From contig NC_026744.1 of NCBI RefSeq assembly GCF_000210295.1, forward strand, positions 4,168,617 to 4,232,616: 64,000 bases of DNA. Reading direction: 5' to 3'. Positions within the stretch are counted from its first letter, which is position 1. Every line of letters starts with the position of its first letter. Source of the stretch: Trypanosoma brucei gambiense DAL972. Its lineage: Eukaryota; Euglenozoa; Kinetoplastea; Trypanosomatida; Trypanosomatidae. Shown here piece by piece: positions 30,101 to 39,285 of the stretch. The position numbers and the translations under genes are program-made. Below the pieces are notes generated by a model. It was not told the origin of the DNA and made no database searches. It worked only from the letters and a program-made list of their open reading frames with translations.

Positions 30101-30121
30101 TATACGCCGCACCTCCGCCAT
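27116..30121 (-). CDS. Large propeller/alpha-solenoid-like protein with C-terminal Cys/His motif
   Basis: A 1,001-residue protein of no family I can name with certainty. The first 400 residues or so are beta-rich with propeller-like repeats (for example SNVLVC-type and LIVLLDDGCVAVAELYE strands). The rest is helical, as in nucleoporin or vesicle-coat subunits; that comparison is architectural only. The last 30 residues carry C-x10-C-x5-C-x2-H (YCEAILKRSKKPCGRVRPCE followed by YH), a possible zinc site like those of zf-C3Hc3H or UVSSA-type C-termini. The frame is open to 30199, but the extension begins with GTG and is polypyrimidine leader; ATG 30119-30121 (MAEVRRITT) is the only ATG. No clear AG lies between that tract and the ATG, so the splice site is uncertain. 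The gene contains a 32-bp perfect palindrome. Confidence 0.78.
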   Translation of the reverse strand: MAEVRRITTAAVDWASFDAGKVLTVSTGRRGYKSVGNSSGSWVSEARVFSDTGVLLAQAKLPDVPDGGIDASTNSSDVLVCCATHEPDKGQRTTVTFVSGPQVKVHELPRMKRKPKVRRHSVVCIRNGFCDVALYILGTGELFSCTRGQGGCHVQILYDFGNTCPVRILSGRTTAELIVLLDDGCVAVAELYESSDRSILCRITHLLRVSSSATPTHAAFAGGSALWVICDDYSLCAYWFPPNVRSGAMMAVDEEVADCSVTPVRLLDEQLSVPAGSEDVGRIFLAGESRAYGIHLAVQTPVSVNFSSLSLHSSGGPGTLPTVGGWSHSVFVWSGHIHDLAFRQRAYELLVQNELGSSSLNIISLRQNASVLIFGDLNNKQLCHQVVCAAPTQLAGLREECESLVRELETEAAVVRDQHSVESAIRKLLDLQHCMVATLHRERELNRDLMSYQSISMHLIRRLHIVYIRLSVYQFLHTVGAQECLDVPLREALGLDGIRQQVCTLQTELRKQFQQEFDLLEPASSMEALKLWGSEGSAPSMCIDAILSHVNCTDGAPLRSIVQQVASLKPEIALLVLYCTFTGPHCYHDYEKRSARVQFLSTFCLPASVDSWAYLAYAADHCICPTLPAREIGSPPFLDIIPGILSGLTHSGAYESVFHLIGSTLAITTVGTLPSSVAVKLLYLAYKRGSTAVLETLFRRSDGTPWHCVATRVLAWAALQTADIKIFSGLIKPQSPEEEIVETVLRRFPDPAAADVLRLDFYILMQRYADALQVCERITANCSVDAQKLQVVASHLRSLMPNGNVSYSHRPSMEGRCDEMLSAVGGQAGSVVLSTKAAFAPPHTAALSICPLQNEEQQLEEDVARAASRISALRHEGRPLDIIVFGNSQSRSSTNAVPASSVSVAETQETNVVSHGQERAPECLSPVSGAQLGNDSISTLDGSLLTQAPATSGSAAVAETVTFSVGSATQREQLYCEAILKRSKKPCGRVRPCEYHDRVRK
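27669..27700. repeat. 32-bp perfect palindrome inside a coding region
   Basis: The left arm tcacatcgcccctcca is followed at once by its exact reverse complement, with no loop bases. The next pair outwards (g/g) does not match. It encodes SHRPSMEGRCD in the 1,001-aa protein, about 180 codons before the stop. Confidence 0.97.
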
Positions 30122-30888
30122 ATGAAAGAGTAAAAAAAAGGAGGGGATGTTATGACGAGAGAAAAGTATCTCAAGCCGAGTTACTTGTCTCCTGCACACG
30201 TAACCCCCTCGCTTCTCTATTATTGCTTTCCTCTTCCGTTCTTACTCTTCCCACCGCACACTTCCCCGTTCCCCCTCCTGCTTTTTCTCTCTGCTATTAT
30301 TCCTCTTTTGGATGTTTATCTTCTCCTCCTCGTACTTCTGTATTTTCGTGCAGTCCGTGAAAGTGTGCACACTCCTCGTTCCTTTGCTCTTCGGTGGAGT
30401 CCTACACTTTGAAAAAAAATAAATAAAGGTCTTTTGTCAATCCCGAACCCCGTTCGCTCCTTTCTTCTTCCTGTTGTCTTTTCCGGAACGGCACCCCTTT
30501 CTGAGAGTGACCGGAGGGCGAGTTGAGCTAGTTACAATAGGCCTCCACCTTCCTTTGTGTATGTTTATGGATATGCGAGTGAGTGAGGGTGCCTGCTTCT
30601 TTTTTCTCCCTTTTTTTGTTAGTTTGCCTCTAATCGCGCAAACTCCTAATATTTATACCCCTTGCGCCGCTAAGAGATAATGAGGTCGTGAGTTGAGAAT
30701 AGGGATCAAGAAGGTAAACGAAAATCAAAAAGTCACGAACAGAGTTTTTGGTTGGGTGGAACAGGAGCGGTAACCACCGTCTGCATGAAAAGTGTCTTAA
30801 CGCCACCGCACAGGAGAACACACAAAAACGCATAAACGTAGTTGTTGCTGCTGTTGTGCCTCTAAATCCAAATTTTAGGCGACCCAAC
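30122..30888. other. Spacer between the exonuclease gene and the propeller-like gene
   Basis: About 0.77 kb. The plus strand is very C/T-rich from 30200 to 30420, so the transcript is purine-rich there. No gene is seen. Confidence 0.7.
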
Positions 30889-31989
30889 CTATACAGTTTC
30901 CGTATTGTCGGGATCCCTTTTGGAGCAAGATTTCCAAGCTTCAGTTAAGTAAATAAATAAATGTCCGCACAGTTGGGCATCTTGTAAAGCATCGTGTCGG
31001 TCCTCCCTTCCAGCAGCGTCAATGCCAGCCAAGCTACATGCTTTGGTTAAATTCGTAGGACATTCCGGATACAACGCACGGAACATTGACATCGTGCAGG
31101 TAAGAGGTGATTGCTTGTCCCATACCACTTCCCAACCATTGCGGAGTGCACTTTGGTACAGGAAGTTCCTATCGAAGGCAGCATTATGGGCTATAACAGG
31201 CGGGAATACAAGTGTCCTGTTGTTGCGACATGACGATTGGAGCGCCGTGAGGAAACCACCAACCTTTGCAGCACATCCTTCAACCTGGAAAGAGGGTCTG
31301 CTTACGCTGACGGTCGCAGCAGCTCGACCACTGCTGAGAGGTACACACTCAACATTATTAGTACCGTCAGGACCTTTGTAATGGATATCTCCCGCTGCTG
31401 TCGATGTGGACCCGCTCCGAACATCGGACAAGAACGCGGCTAAATCTGGAAGGATGGCTGCAAAAGGTGGTTGGCGTTCAAGCACCTTTGATGTCAATTT
31501 GTGCACCCTGTAAGCAGAAGAAGAAACCTTTTTAGTTGGCTTCACTAAGCGGTGGAATGAACGGCCGCTCAACACCCACTGGTTGTGACCAGCCGCACCG
31601 AAGAGCAACTCAACGACCGCGATAGAAATTATCTCGTCTTTCGTGGGTGCAATGCCAGTTGTTTCAACGTCAATGCACACCGCAGAGAGGGGCTGGAGAC
31701 GTTTAGAAGAAAGCACACTGCGCTCAACTATTGTTGGCGGCGCAGAAGAAGGAGGTGCATGTGGGGCACCAAGCAGTAACGAAACTCCCATTGCAGATGT
31801 CTGCACAGCATCTGAAGGATGAGCGGTCGTGTTTTCTCTCCGCTGTTTTTTTTGTACCTGCTCCCCGTCACACGGCCCGTCCCAACCGCTTAAAGCTTCG
31901 CTCCAGGAAGAAGGAAGGGAGTCAGGCAAGTCACTATCCATTGTCTCTGTGGAGCTCTTTTCGGAATGTCCGTGTTTATTGGCACTCAT
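30889..31989 (-). CDS. DEDDh 3'-5' exonuclease (DnaQ/Pol III epsilon-like)
   Basis: A 366-residue protein with the three exonuclease motifs of the DEDDh family: ExoI CIDVETTGI (D107, E109), ExoII IAHNAAFDRNF (D273) and ExoIII RHDALQDA (H332, D337). These coordinate the two metal ions that remove nucleotides from 3' ends. Residues 1-95 are low-complexity and probably disordered. Between ExoI and ExoII an insert of about 70 residues (190-260) replaces the short connection of bacterial DnaQ. It has no polymerase or helicase domain. The substrate could be DNA repair intermediates or RNA ends; sequence alone does not decide. The frame opens with GTG at 32004, so the ATG at 31987-31989 is the start. 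Confidence 0.9.
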   Translation of the reverse strand: MSANKHGHSEKSSTETMDSDLPDSLPSSWSEALSGWDGPCDGEQVQKKQRRENTTAHPSDAVQTSAMGVSLLLGAPHAPPSSAPPTIVERSVLSSKRLQPLSAVCIDVETTGIAPTKDEIISIAVVELLFGAAGHNQWVLSGRSFHRLVKPTKKVSSSAYRVHKLTSKVLERQPPFAAILPDLAAFLSDVRSGSTSTAAGDIHYKGPDGTNNVECVPLSSGRAAATVSVSRPSFQVEGCAAKVGGFLTALQSSCRNNRTLVFPPVIAHNAAFDRNFLYQSALRNGWEVVWDKQSPLTCTMSMFRALYPECPTNLTKACSLAGIDAAGREDRHDALQDAQLCGHLFIYLTEAWKSCSKRDPDNTETV

Positions 31990-32960
31990 TTGGCTTCTCT
32001 CCACAAGGCTAGTGTATTATGAAGAAGTCGATAGTAAGACAATGATAAGGGGAACCAAAAAAAAAAAAGAGATAAGAGTGAAATGTCGTACGAGTGAATT
32101 TGCAAAAGAAAAAAGAAAGGTAACCACTCACCAGGTGCGTATAACTTGGTGCCCTTAGACACCAACGCAAATCGCACGCACGGGGACGATTCGGCGTGTT
32201 GCCGCAACAATACCTGAGCTATCAAAATTTCGAACCCCGATGCAATTTTCATTGGAGTTTCTGTCGCTCACTTCCTTTTTGTGCCGACCTCCCTTCCTCC
32301 TCCCTTCATGTTGTTCTCCTCCTTCTTCATCTGAAAAGGGAGAAAATCTCAAAATCATCGCCCCCCCCCCCAGAAAAAATAAAACGACGAAACAAAATGA
32401 GGAAGACAGGACACCACACCACTTCTCACGACCTTTGACCGTCGGCCCTTTCCGACCGCTCGAAATACAGCACATGTTAATTCTTGGTATTCCGTGTAAA
32501 ATGCCGCCATCAAGCAACACTGCAGAAACGCGCACCCCTTGCCTTCCGCACACGTGCAAAAAAAAAAAAAAAACTCTTCACACTATGGCGACTACAAGAT
32601 GTGTCGACCACACCCCCTTATTCACACCATCTTTCTTTTGCCCTCGAAGAGCTGAAGTACCGCCTGAACTTGACCAACGTTCACTTACAACGACAATTTA
32701 CGGTCACATTTGCCTCCTCCAACACATTTTCCTTCCTTCCTTCATTGTTTTTTATGGGTGATCCACAATGCGGAAATACATCTCATTTTTGTTTTTTCTT
32801 TTCACTTTGCACCACAACAAATTGCACAAACTTAATACTCGCCGAAGCTTTCCCCCTCAGAAAAGCAAGACCCCATCCCCGCTGCGACGCGCAGACGCAA
32901 ATTAAGTACCCAAGTTTACCAAAACCAACCACCTGACAGCGCAACCAATTAAACCATTAT
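31990..32960. other. 1.0-kb spacer between the polytopic membrane gene and the exonuclease gene
   Basis: Contains homopolymers (A run 32057-32068, C run 32361-32370, A run 32558-32573) and plus-strand C/T-rich patches. Plus-strand frames here are run translations. No gene is seen. Confidence 0.7.
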
Positions 32961-35900
32961 TTATCGCACATCACTAAAAAAGCCCATGAGTTGGGCCTCT
33001 AAAAGACGCGCGCTGTGTCCACATATCCCTACGACTGCCATCCACTGCACAGCCTTCTGAGACGAGAATAAAAGTGTCATAATTCCAACGAGAACAAAGG
33101 CGACTGCTGGCCTAACCGAAACCCGTGCGGCTTTTTTGGAAGCATACACCAACGACAGCAGTGAAATATGTGAAGGTGCCAAAGGAAGAGCACATAGCAC
33201 CTCCCGCAACACGGCAGCAACGCTGGAAGTTCGGGATCCTCCAGCTCTGTACGCATCGTGAATAAGACACCCCCAAAGCAGACCCAGTGCGTAAGCAAGC
33301 GGAGGGAAGTAGCGGTAGTTTTCTCGATCCAGTTCCAGGAACAATGTGTCGTCTTTCACCAGCAGAAGCAGTAGAAGCGATGTTACAACATGCAGTCCTG
33401 GTTCATAGTCATGATTCCACATGTTCAGGACTGTCAAGCAGGTAACAGACAGAATGACGTTATAATTAACAACGACGCCTATATGCTCCATCAGCTCAGA
33501 CGTTATGGGTACTGCGCCTGGCAACAGGGCCTCACCACCCAGGCGAAATTTCAATAATATAGCTGTGAAAAGACCCGTCACACTTACTACCGACAACAAC
33601 CGCCGAAGGCCAACCACGTGCGTCTCCCAGATCAACAACACGTCACTGGTGTCGCTCTCCTCCATGCCGCCGCGGCCCATCAACGCAACAGAAAAAACAG
33701 CGAAACACACAGCAACAGTGCTTAACATCCATAAATACTGCATCCTCTTCTCTCGGTAATGTGCGACGTCAAGCGTAACAAATGTGAAATACACAAAAAC
33801 GCCCAAGGAAATGAGCAACAGTACGCTAGGTGTCGGTAGAAGGTAAGTTCCAAGACCAGCCACCAGGAAAAAGGTTGCGACAAGCCAGTAGATGACGGAA
33901 ATTGCCATGGGTAGGGATGCCATCGGTAGATATCGACCCGCTGCAACAAGCAACATGCCGGCAAGCACGCACTGCTTGCTATAGCCTAGCTCCTCGGTTC
34001 CAAATTCTTCCTCATCTTTGGCGCTTTCTAGGTGAATAGCTTGCGAGGCGAGAACAATGATACCCAAGCCTAAAGCACCACGTGCAACAGAATTCAGGTG
34101 CCGCATTATCGGCCCCACCCCAAGGTGACGTGCTGAGAAAGGGTATGTCAGAGCGCCAAAAACGATGCAGGACATACCTACAAACACATAAGCGGCCGCC
34201 CCTTCGGTGATTTGGCTCTTCGTGAGAAACTCGTACGTCGCACGCTGAAAATTCCGTACGGTAGACGCCACCATTAGCATGGCACTGAAGGCAAATAACA
34301 CCACGGTAGCGACGATGGTTTTGTTGCCCATCTGCGATACTTTCTCTAGTTCAAAAAGCATGGCAACAAACCCACAGAGCAGTGCAGCCCACCACATTGT
34401 GGTGATCTCGACAGCAAATAATGGCCCCGACGATTCCATCTCAGCGTCCTCCACGTAGTAAGAGCCTGTAACCTCCACCAAGAATTTAAAGAGTTTTGCA
34501 ATATACGATGACGCCACCAGGGAGGCCCCTGCAGCGCCAAGCACACCGTTCCTGTGCAACCGTGAAACCAACAGCACACCAACAACACTCGTAAATAACA
34601 CGAGAACAGCGGGATACACGCCGTCCTCTTTCTGAGAGTAGAGAATGTGCTCCACCACAACAACATTTAATGACTGAAGAAAAAGCGTTAATGCATACAA
34701 AAACTTGAAGCCTGTGAACGCGTGGGGGAATGACATGCAGCCTACGAAGTAGCTCGATAGTATGTTACCGGCCAAAGCAGGACTCGGAATCGTTCTTGAT
34801 TCGCCAAATACATGCAGTCTGAGAATCACAAAAGAAAACGTCCGAGACATCCACCAGGCGAGGAGCAGGCTCGAAAAAAAGGCAAAGATGAACATAAGCC
34901 CTGCGTTACCGCGATCAATGAGAAATAGGTTAAAGCTGCACAGGCAAATAACGAGGTTGAACATGAGAGGTCCCGGGAGCCCCACAACGAATCCTACAAA
35001 TACGGCTGATACCGCCGCCGCCACAATGGCTACCACACGCTCTTTCATGTGACGGTCCGTCAGGACGCTCCGTCCCTCCTTATCCGCATCAAGTAGTTTT
35101 TTAGTCATATAAGCAGCCAAAAGTGCAGCGTACAGTGCAACAGATAGAAGAATACCATTGATCGGCGGAGCCACACCGTCGAACAGAAACCTGTATCGTG
35201 AGTTGAGTAGCCGATAAACACACCAATTAGGTAAAATCAGCGCACCAAGAGCGTACATACAGCTCCTATACCGGTATATAGTTACACACAGACCGAAAGA
35301 ATCGTGCGCAAAGAACTCACGTGAATTTTGCTTGTTGGACAGGAGGAACCATAGGCTACGCTCCGGTTTCCAAAAGAGGTACAGAATCTGTACGCAGACC
35401 ATGCCAACAACGTTAACGATGTTCGACAGCCATGCTTCGTACAGGTCCCTCTGGAATGCCACGTAGAGAGTGGCCGGTAGCACCAACAAAAGAACTGTAA
35501 AGACAACTGCTTCAGGTTTTCCGTTAATCTGCATCCAACTTTCCCCAGCCTCCTCCCCAACACCAGCAATACCACTACTCCGGTTACCGTCGTCATCCGC
35601 TTTGCCGCGCCTTTTTGGTGACTGACCAAGGTCTGCTTGTTCCCCTCGGGTCACACGACGCCTCAAGACAAAACTACTCTCCAGTGGCCGATAGAAATAG
35701 CAATGAATAGCGCACATGCTCAGCAAGAACCACGCGGGGGCGTGACGCGAACCGACAAAGGCTGTGGTGCTGGACAGCAGTGAAGGCAGTACCAACATTG
35801 GGGTAACGCCCAAGACACTACGCTCCATCAAACACACAAGTTCCGGGTATCCAACCTGCAACCAATGAAAGTGAAGGAACGCGGCCATAGCGGTGGTTGT

Positions 35901-36602
35901 TAGCAACCCCTGCACAGTTAATATCATACAGAGGGGGCCTAAAAACGTAATTGATGCTCGCAGGTTAGACAGGAATAGCGCAAAGCCGAAACAGAGGGTG
36001 GTGGCAATTATGGCAAACACACCTCCTAGACGGTATCCAGCGTAATCCACCACATACGTCACAATGCATCCTGTGAGAAGAACCGCAAACGCGAATGATG
36101 ACATCAACGGAATAGCACCAAAAAGACCTACAGCCAAAAGCAGAGAGACCGGCAGTACGTACTTCGGTGACCCCGTGTGAAACTCCAACTCTTCCGAGGG
36201 AAATTCGGCCCTTGCTGGACCGCGGAATTCCCCAGGGAGGGAACTGCATCCCGATCCTGTAGCCTGTTCCATCGTCACCCGTCGTGCTTGCTCATTTTTC
36301 CAGAAATCTGCTGAGGCCCGAATGGCCGCGTCAGCGTACCCCTCACGACCTGCGTAGGCGGCACCTTGCGGTTCACTGGGCAGTCCCGTATTGAATCCAA
36401 CTTGAGATGGTGGCACGCCTGCAGCAGACACAGGTGCGGTAGCAACAGCGGGAGTTGCGGTTGCCCAGAGGGGCCTAGTTCCTCCATGAAATTGGAGGGC
36501 GCTGTCGGGAATACCACCGCCGCCACTGCTTGAATGACCGGGTGGAGGCGGAAATGCAGGAAGTAACGGTTGCGCCCCCTCACGAAGATCAGTGGGGTTC
36601 AT
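32961..36602 (-). CDS. Giant polytopic membrane protein, unknown function
   Basis: A 1,213-residue protein with a Pro/Gly/Ala-rich soluble N-terminus (about 1-125; PLLPAFPPPPGHSSSGGGG and the following residues) and then roughly 25-30 hydrophobic segments running almost to the C-terminus. These are broken mainly by a charged cytosolic-type loop (QSPKRRGKADDDGNRSSG, at about residues 325-345). I recognise no transporter signature, no ATP-binding motif and no glycosyltransferase motif. It has no cleavable signal peptide. So many helices in one chain suggests either two fused transporter-like halves or a membrane scaffold; I saw no obvious internal duplication by eye. The open frame begins with GTG at 36644; the first ATG is 36600-36602 (MNPTDLREGAQ). 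Confidence 0.85.
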   Translation of the reverse strand: MNPTDLREGAQPLLPAFPPPPGHSSSGGGGIPDSALQFHGGTRPLWATATPAVATAPVSAAGVPPSQVGFNTGLPSEPQGAAYAGREGYADAAIRASADFWKNEQARRVTMEQATGSGCSSLPGEFRGPARAEFPSEELEFHTGSPKYVLPVSLLLAVGLFGAIPLMSSFAFAVLLTGCIVTYVVDYAGYRLGGVFAIIATTLCFGFALFLSNLRASITFLGPLCMILTVQGLLTTTAMAAFLHFHWLQVGYPELVCLMERSVLGVTPMLVLPSLLSSTTAFVGSRHAPAWFLLSMCAIHCYFYRPLESSFVLRRRVTRGEQADLGQSPKRRGKADDDGNRSSGIAGVGEEAGESWMQINGKPEAVVFTVLLLVLPATLYVAFQRDLYEAWLSNIVNVVGMVCVQILYLFWKPERSLWFLLSNKQNSREFFAHDSFGLCVTIYRYRSCMYALGALILPNWCVYRLLNSRYRFLFDGVAPPINGILLSVALYAALLAAYMTKKLLDADKEGRSVLTDRHMKERVVAIVAAAVSAVFVGFVVGLPGPLMFNLVICLCSFNLFLIDRGNAGLMFIFAFFSSLLLAWWMSRTFSFVILRLHVFGESRTIPSPALAGNILSSYFVGCMSFPHAFTGFKFLYALTLFLQSLNVVVVEHILYSQKEDGVYPAVLVLFTSVVGVLLVSRLHRNGVLGAAGASLVASSYIAKLFKFLVEVTGSYYVEDAEMESSGPLFAVEITTMWWAALLCGFVAMLFELEKVSQMGNKTIVATVVLFAFSAMLMVASTVRNFQRATYEFLTKSQITEGAAAYVFVGMSCIVFGALTYPFSARHLGVGPIMRHLNSVARGALGLGIIVLASQAIHLESAKDEEEFGTEELGYSKQCVLAGMLLVAAGRYLPMASLPMAISVIYWLVATFFLVAGLGTYLLPTPSVLLLISLGVFVYFTFVTLDVAHYREKRMQYLWMLSTVAVCFAVFSVALMGRGGMEESDTSDVLLIWETHVVGLRRLLSVVSVTGLFTAILLKFRLGGEALLPGAVPITSELMEHIGVVVNYNVILSVTCLTVLNMWNHDYEPGLHVVTSLLLLLLVKDDTLFLELDRENYRYFPPLAYALGLLWGCLIHDAYRAGGSRTSSVAAVLREVLCALPLAPSHISLLSLVYASKKAARVSVRPAVAFVLVGIMTLLFSSQKAVQWMAVVGICGHSARLLEAQLMGFFSDVR

Positions 36603-37226
36603 AGTTGTTGCTCGTTTTCTGCCCTCACTCGTATATCTGCGCACCTCTGTGTAAAGTCAATATTAAGTTGATCTCCCAGTGGTGCTTTTAAACAAGCAGG
36701 TTAACGCTCTCTAATCGGTGGCTAGAAACAAGAAGTTTTGGTCCACCAGACACAACTAAACCCACCAAAGGTGACAATTGATATTATTATATTCCGCTCC
36801 CTTGAAAACCTGACGTGGAGATCAACGTACAGCGTCATGGGTATCCGTGAAAAAAAAAAACGGAAGAAGGAAAGAGTTTCAAGCGTGGATGAAGAAGCGA
36901 AGATCAGAACAACGGCAGTACCGTTAGGCAAAAAAACAATGTTGGGATCAAAAAGGGGAAATGAGGAAGGCAAGCATGGCGTTGCACCTAGCAGGACCAA
37001 CACAAACGCACGCACAGCAGCGCACACAAGTAAATAATGATTGAAATGGCCCTCTCCCACCTTTGGCATTACGGTTGCCGACCCCCATCGGTTTTCCTTG
37101 CCTCAGCAGAACTTGCTTTGGCGTTACTTTGTCGTTTAATCGAATTCTAGTTTGCATAGTCCTTCCTTTAGCACTTCACGGATAAAGGACACGACCTGCA
37201 CCCCATCTTGGTACACCAAAGTACAT
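36603..37226. other. Spacer between NOP4 and the polytopic membrane gene
   Basis: About 0.62 kb. The minus strand is C/T-rich at about 36848-36880, upstream of the membrane gene. A minus-strand frame (36722-37069) is leader-like, hydrophobic and has no family resemblance. No gene is supported. Confidence 0.65.
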
Positions 37227-38528
37227 TTAGTTTGCCTCATTGTTGGAACTCTTGTTGAGAAGTGCAGCATCACGCTGCCGGCGCAGCTCCCGGATGCGTT
37301 TAAGCTTCTGCAGGGCGTTAATGTCTTCAATAGCGAAGGACACCAATAGGCGGCGATGGTCCCCAAAGATGGTCGGGTTGTTGTTGAGGGCTCGAAGTGC
37401 ATGGAGGGCCACGGGGTGGTTAACGAGCTCAACGAAGGCGTAACCCTTCGACGTGCCCGCAGAGTCCTTCACTATCTTGACGTTTTTGATGGGGCCATAC
37501 TTCCCCCAATTCGATTTATCGGCAAAATTTTTGTTCTTTTTCAGGAAAGAACGCACGTGTGTGGAAAACAGCAGCCTCAATTCCTTCTCACCCATCGTTC
37601 GCGGCAGGTTACGCACACTAAGTCGCGTCGTACTAACGAACATGTTGCTATCACGCAGTTGATTCTTTCGAGATTCATAGTCCGCACGAATCATTTCGAT
37701 ATAACGGGGGTGTAAACCACGGGCGGCAGGAGTGTCGGGGAGGATAAGCCCCTCTTGCAATAGATAAAGGTGCCGTGGGTCATCAGCAGCCACCTTTGTG
37801 CGCTTCTTCTTTTTCTGCTGGGCAGCAGTGGCATCGTGTGAATCCTTCCGTGACAGCACGCGATGGACGGTGAAACGTGTCTCACGGAGAGTCATGAAAG
37901 GTTCACGAGAGTTGAAAGCATCAGCACGATTCTTGAACAACAGCCGCTTCGCCCTACAGTGTGAAAGATCTTTCGTCTGTTCGCACCAGTCTGCACGATC
38001 ATTCGCTGATAACTCCCGTGCGTTCTGTTGGGCGTGGTCAAATATTTTGTCAGCCATTTCCACAGTGCCGCAGTGTATAAAGCCTGTACCTGCAAGTGTT
38101 TTGGTTCGGCTGTTGCGCACCAGGAGCACGCGGCGGACGCCACCGAAACGCGTCTGGAAAAAGTTTAGTAGCTCCTCCTCGCTTGTGTCGAGGGGAAGTC
38201 GTTTTAAGAAGAGTTGAGTTTCCAGCGGGTCCTGCTTATTTAACCGTTCCTGCTTCTCCTCATCGATATCACTCTGAACTTCCTCTTCCACATCCTCTGG
38301 AGTGCTGTGGGTCTCGTCATCATCACCAGAACGTTTCTTTTTCCCTCGAAAGCGTTCATCCTTCTTCCCCTTTGCGTTACCGCTGTCGTACGTCTTCGCT
38401 ATAGCGACCTTCCAGTTAGACTTTTTTCTCTCAATCTTGCGCTGAAGCTTTTTGCGGATGCGCTGCTTGGCCTTCTTCCTCCTCATCATTGATGGTGTGG
38501 CCTTTCTCTTAAGTAACGCTGCTGCCAT
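37227..38528 (-). CDS. NOP4: Nucleolar RNA-binding protein Nop4/RBM28-like
   Basis: A 433-residue protein needed, in yeast and animals, for large-subunit rRNA processing. The N-terminus is strongly basic (KRKATPSMMRRKKAKQRIRK), followed by an acidic patch (about 68-92). RRM1 spans about 104-170 (RNP2 LFLKRL). RRM2 spans about 301-400 (RLSVRNLPR, RNP1 KGYAFVEL). The linker LYLLQEGLI...DSNMFVSTTRLSVRNLP and the end of the second RRM, ALRALNNNPTIFGDHRRLLV, match the specific sequence around RRM4 of RBM28, which identifies the family well. The usual family members have four RRMs in 680-760 residues; this one keeps only the C-terminal pair. Expected location: nucleolus. Confidence 0.9.
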   Translation of the reverse strand: MAAALLKRKATPSMMRRKKAKQRIRKKLQRKIERKKSNWKVAIAKTYDSGNAKGKKDERFRGKKKRSGDDDETHSTPEDVEEEVQSDIDEEKQERLNKQDPLETQLFLKRLPLDTSEEELLNFFQTRFGGVRRVLLVRNSRTKTLAGTGFIHCGTVEMADKIFDHAQQNARELSANDRADWCEQTKDLSHCRAKRLLFKNRADAFNSREPFMTLRETRFTVHRVLSRKDSHDATAAQQKKKKRTKVAADDPRHLYLLQEGLILPDTPAARGLHPRYIEMIRADYESRKNQLRDSNMFVSTTRLSVRNLPRTMGEKELRLLFSTHVRSFLKKNKNFADKSNWGKYGPIKNVKIVKDSAGTSKGYAFVELVNHPVALHALRALNNNPTIFGDHRRLLVSFAIEDINALQKLKRIRELRRQRDAALLNKSSNNEAN

Positions 38529-39285
38529 CTCGCGTCAGGCTGATAACGATGCTTAGCAGTAGGTGTCGTATGTACTGTCCGACACGTATTAAGCAAAAGA
38601 GAAAGTAAATTCAAAAGATAAGAAAAACAATGGTCAGGTCGGGCATAAAGTTATGTAATATCCGGCGTGCAGTGTGAGAAAACAACCTCACAAAAAACAA
38701 CACGAGCCGACACAGGACAAAGCAAACAATACCAAAATGAACGGTATATATATATTATAAGCAGGGGTAGGGTCGTTCCCTGCGACAGATCCACGCCCCA
38801 AGTTCAGTAGTTAACCCAGAACATCAAAAACAGAAATGAAGCGCGGTAAGGGAAAGATAGAAATAGGCAAACAAAGAAATTTGCGACGCCACAGTGAAGA
38901 ACCGGTCTCTCCAAACGTACACAACCCGTGAATAAGCACGTAAAGGTGAGTAAAAGAAAAACAGTCATCAAGCGAGAGGGTATGGAAGAAGAAGAAAGCA
39001 GTACACCCTTCGCCCTCTCTCCCGCCTCACAGTGTTAAATTGGACGGCCCCTCACATCAGCACTATTGTTTGCTTGACTGGGTCGGAGCGCCACTCCGCT
39101 TATTTGAACTCTTCTACACATTTGATTTCCTTTGCTTTCCTGCTCGCTCCTTCTCCGGAGGTGGCAGCTGCGACCACCGGGGACCACGTAAAAACAATCG
39201 AACACCAACAACAAAAGAATAAAGAGAAGGTGCCCTCCCCCTTCCCATATGATTCTCTTTTGTGGAATAACACGCGTAAGTTTCT
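38529..39285. other. Spacer between RPN7 and NOP4
   Basis: 0.76 kb, A-rich on the plus strand, with a short TA run at about 38745-38757. No gene is seen. Confidence 0.7.

Noticed and set aside
32221..32250. Minus-strand gttcgaa resembling a tRNA T-loop
   Set aside because: The flanking bases do not form a T-stem and no anticodon or D arm can be placed around it.
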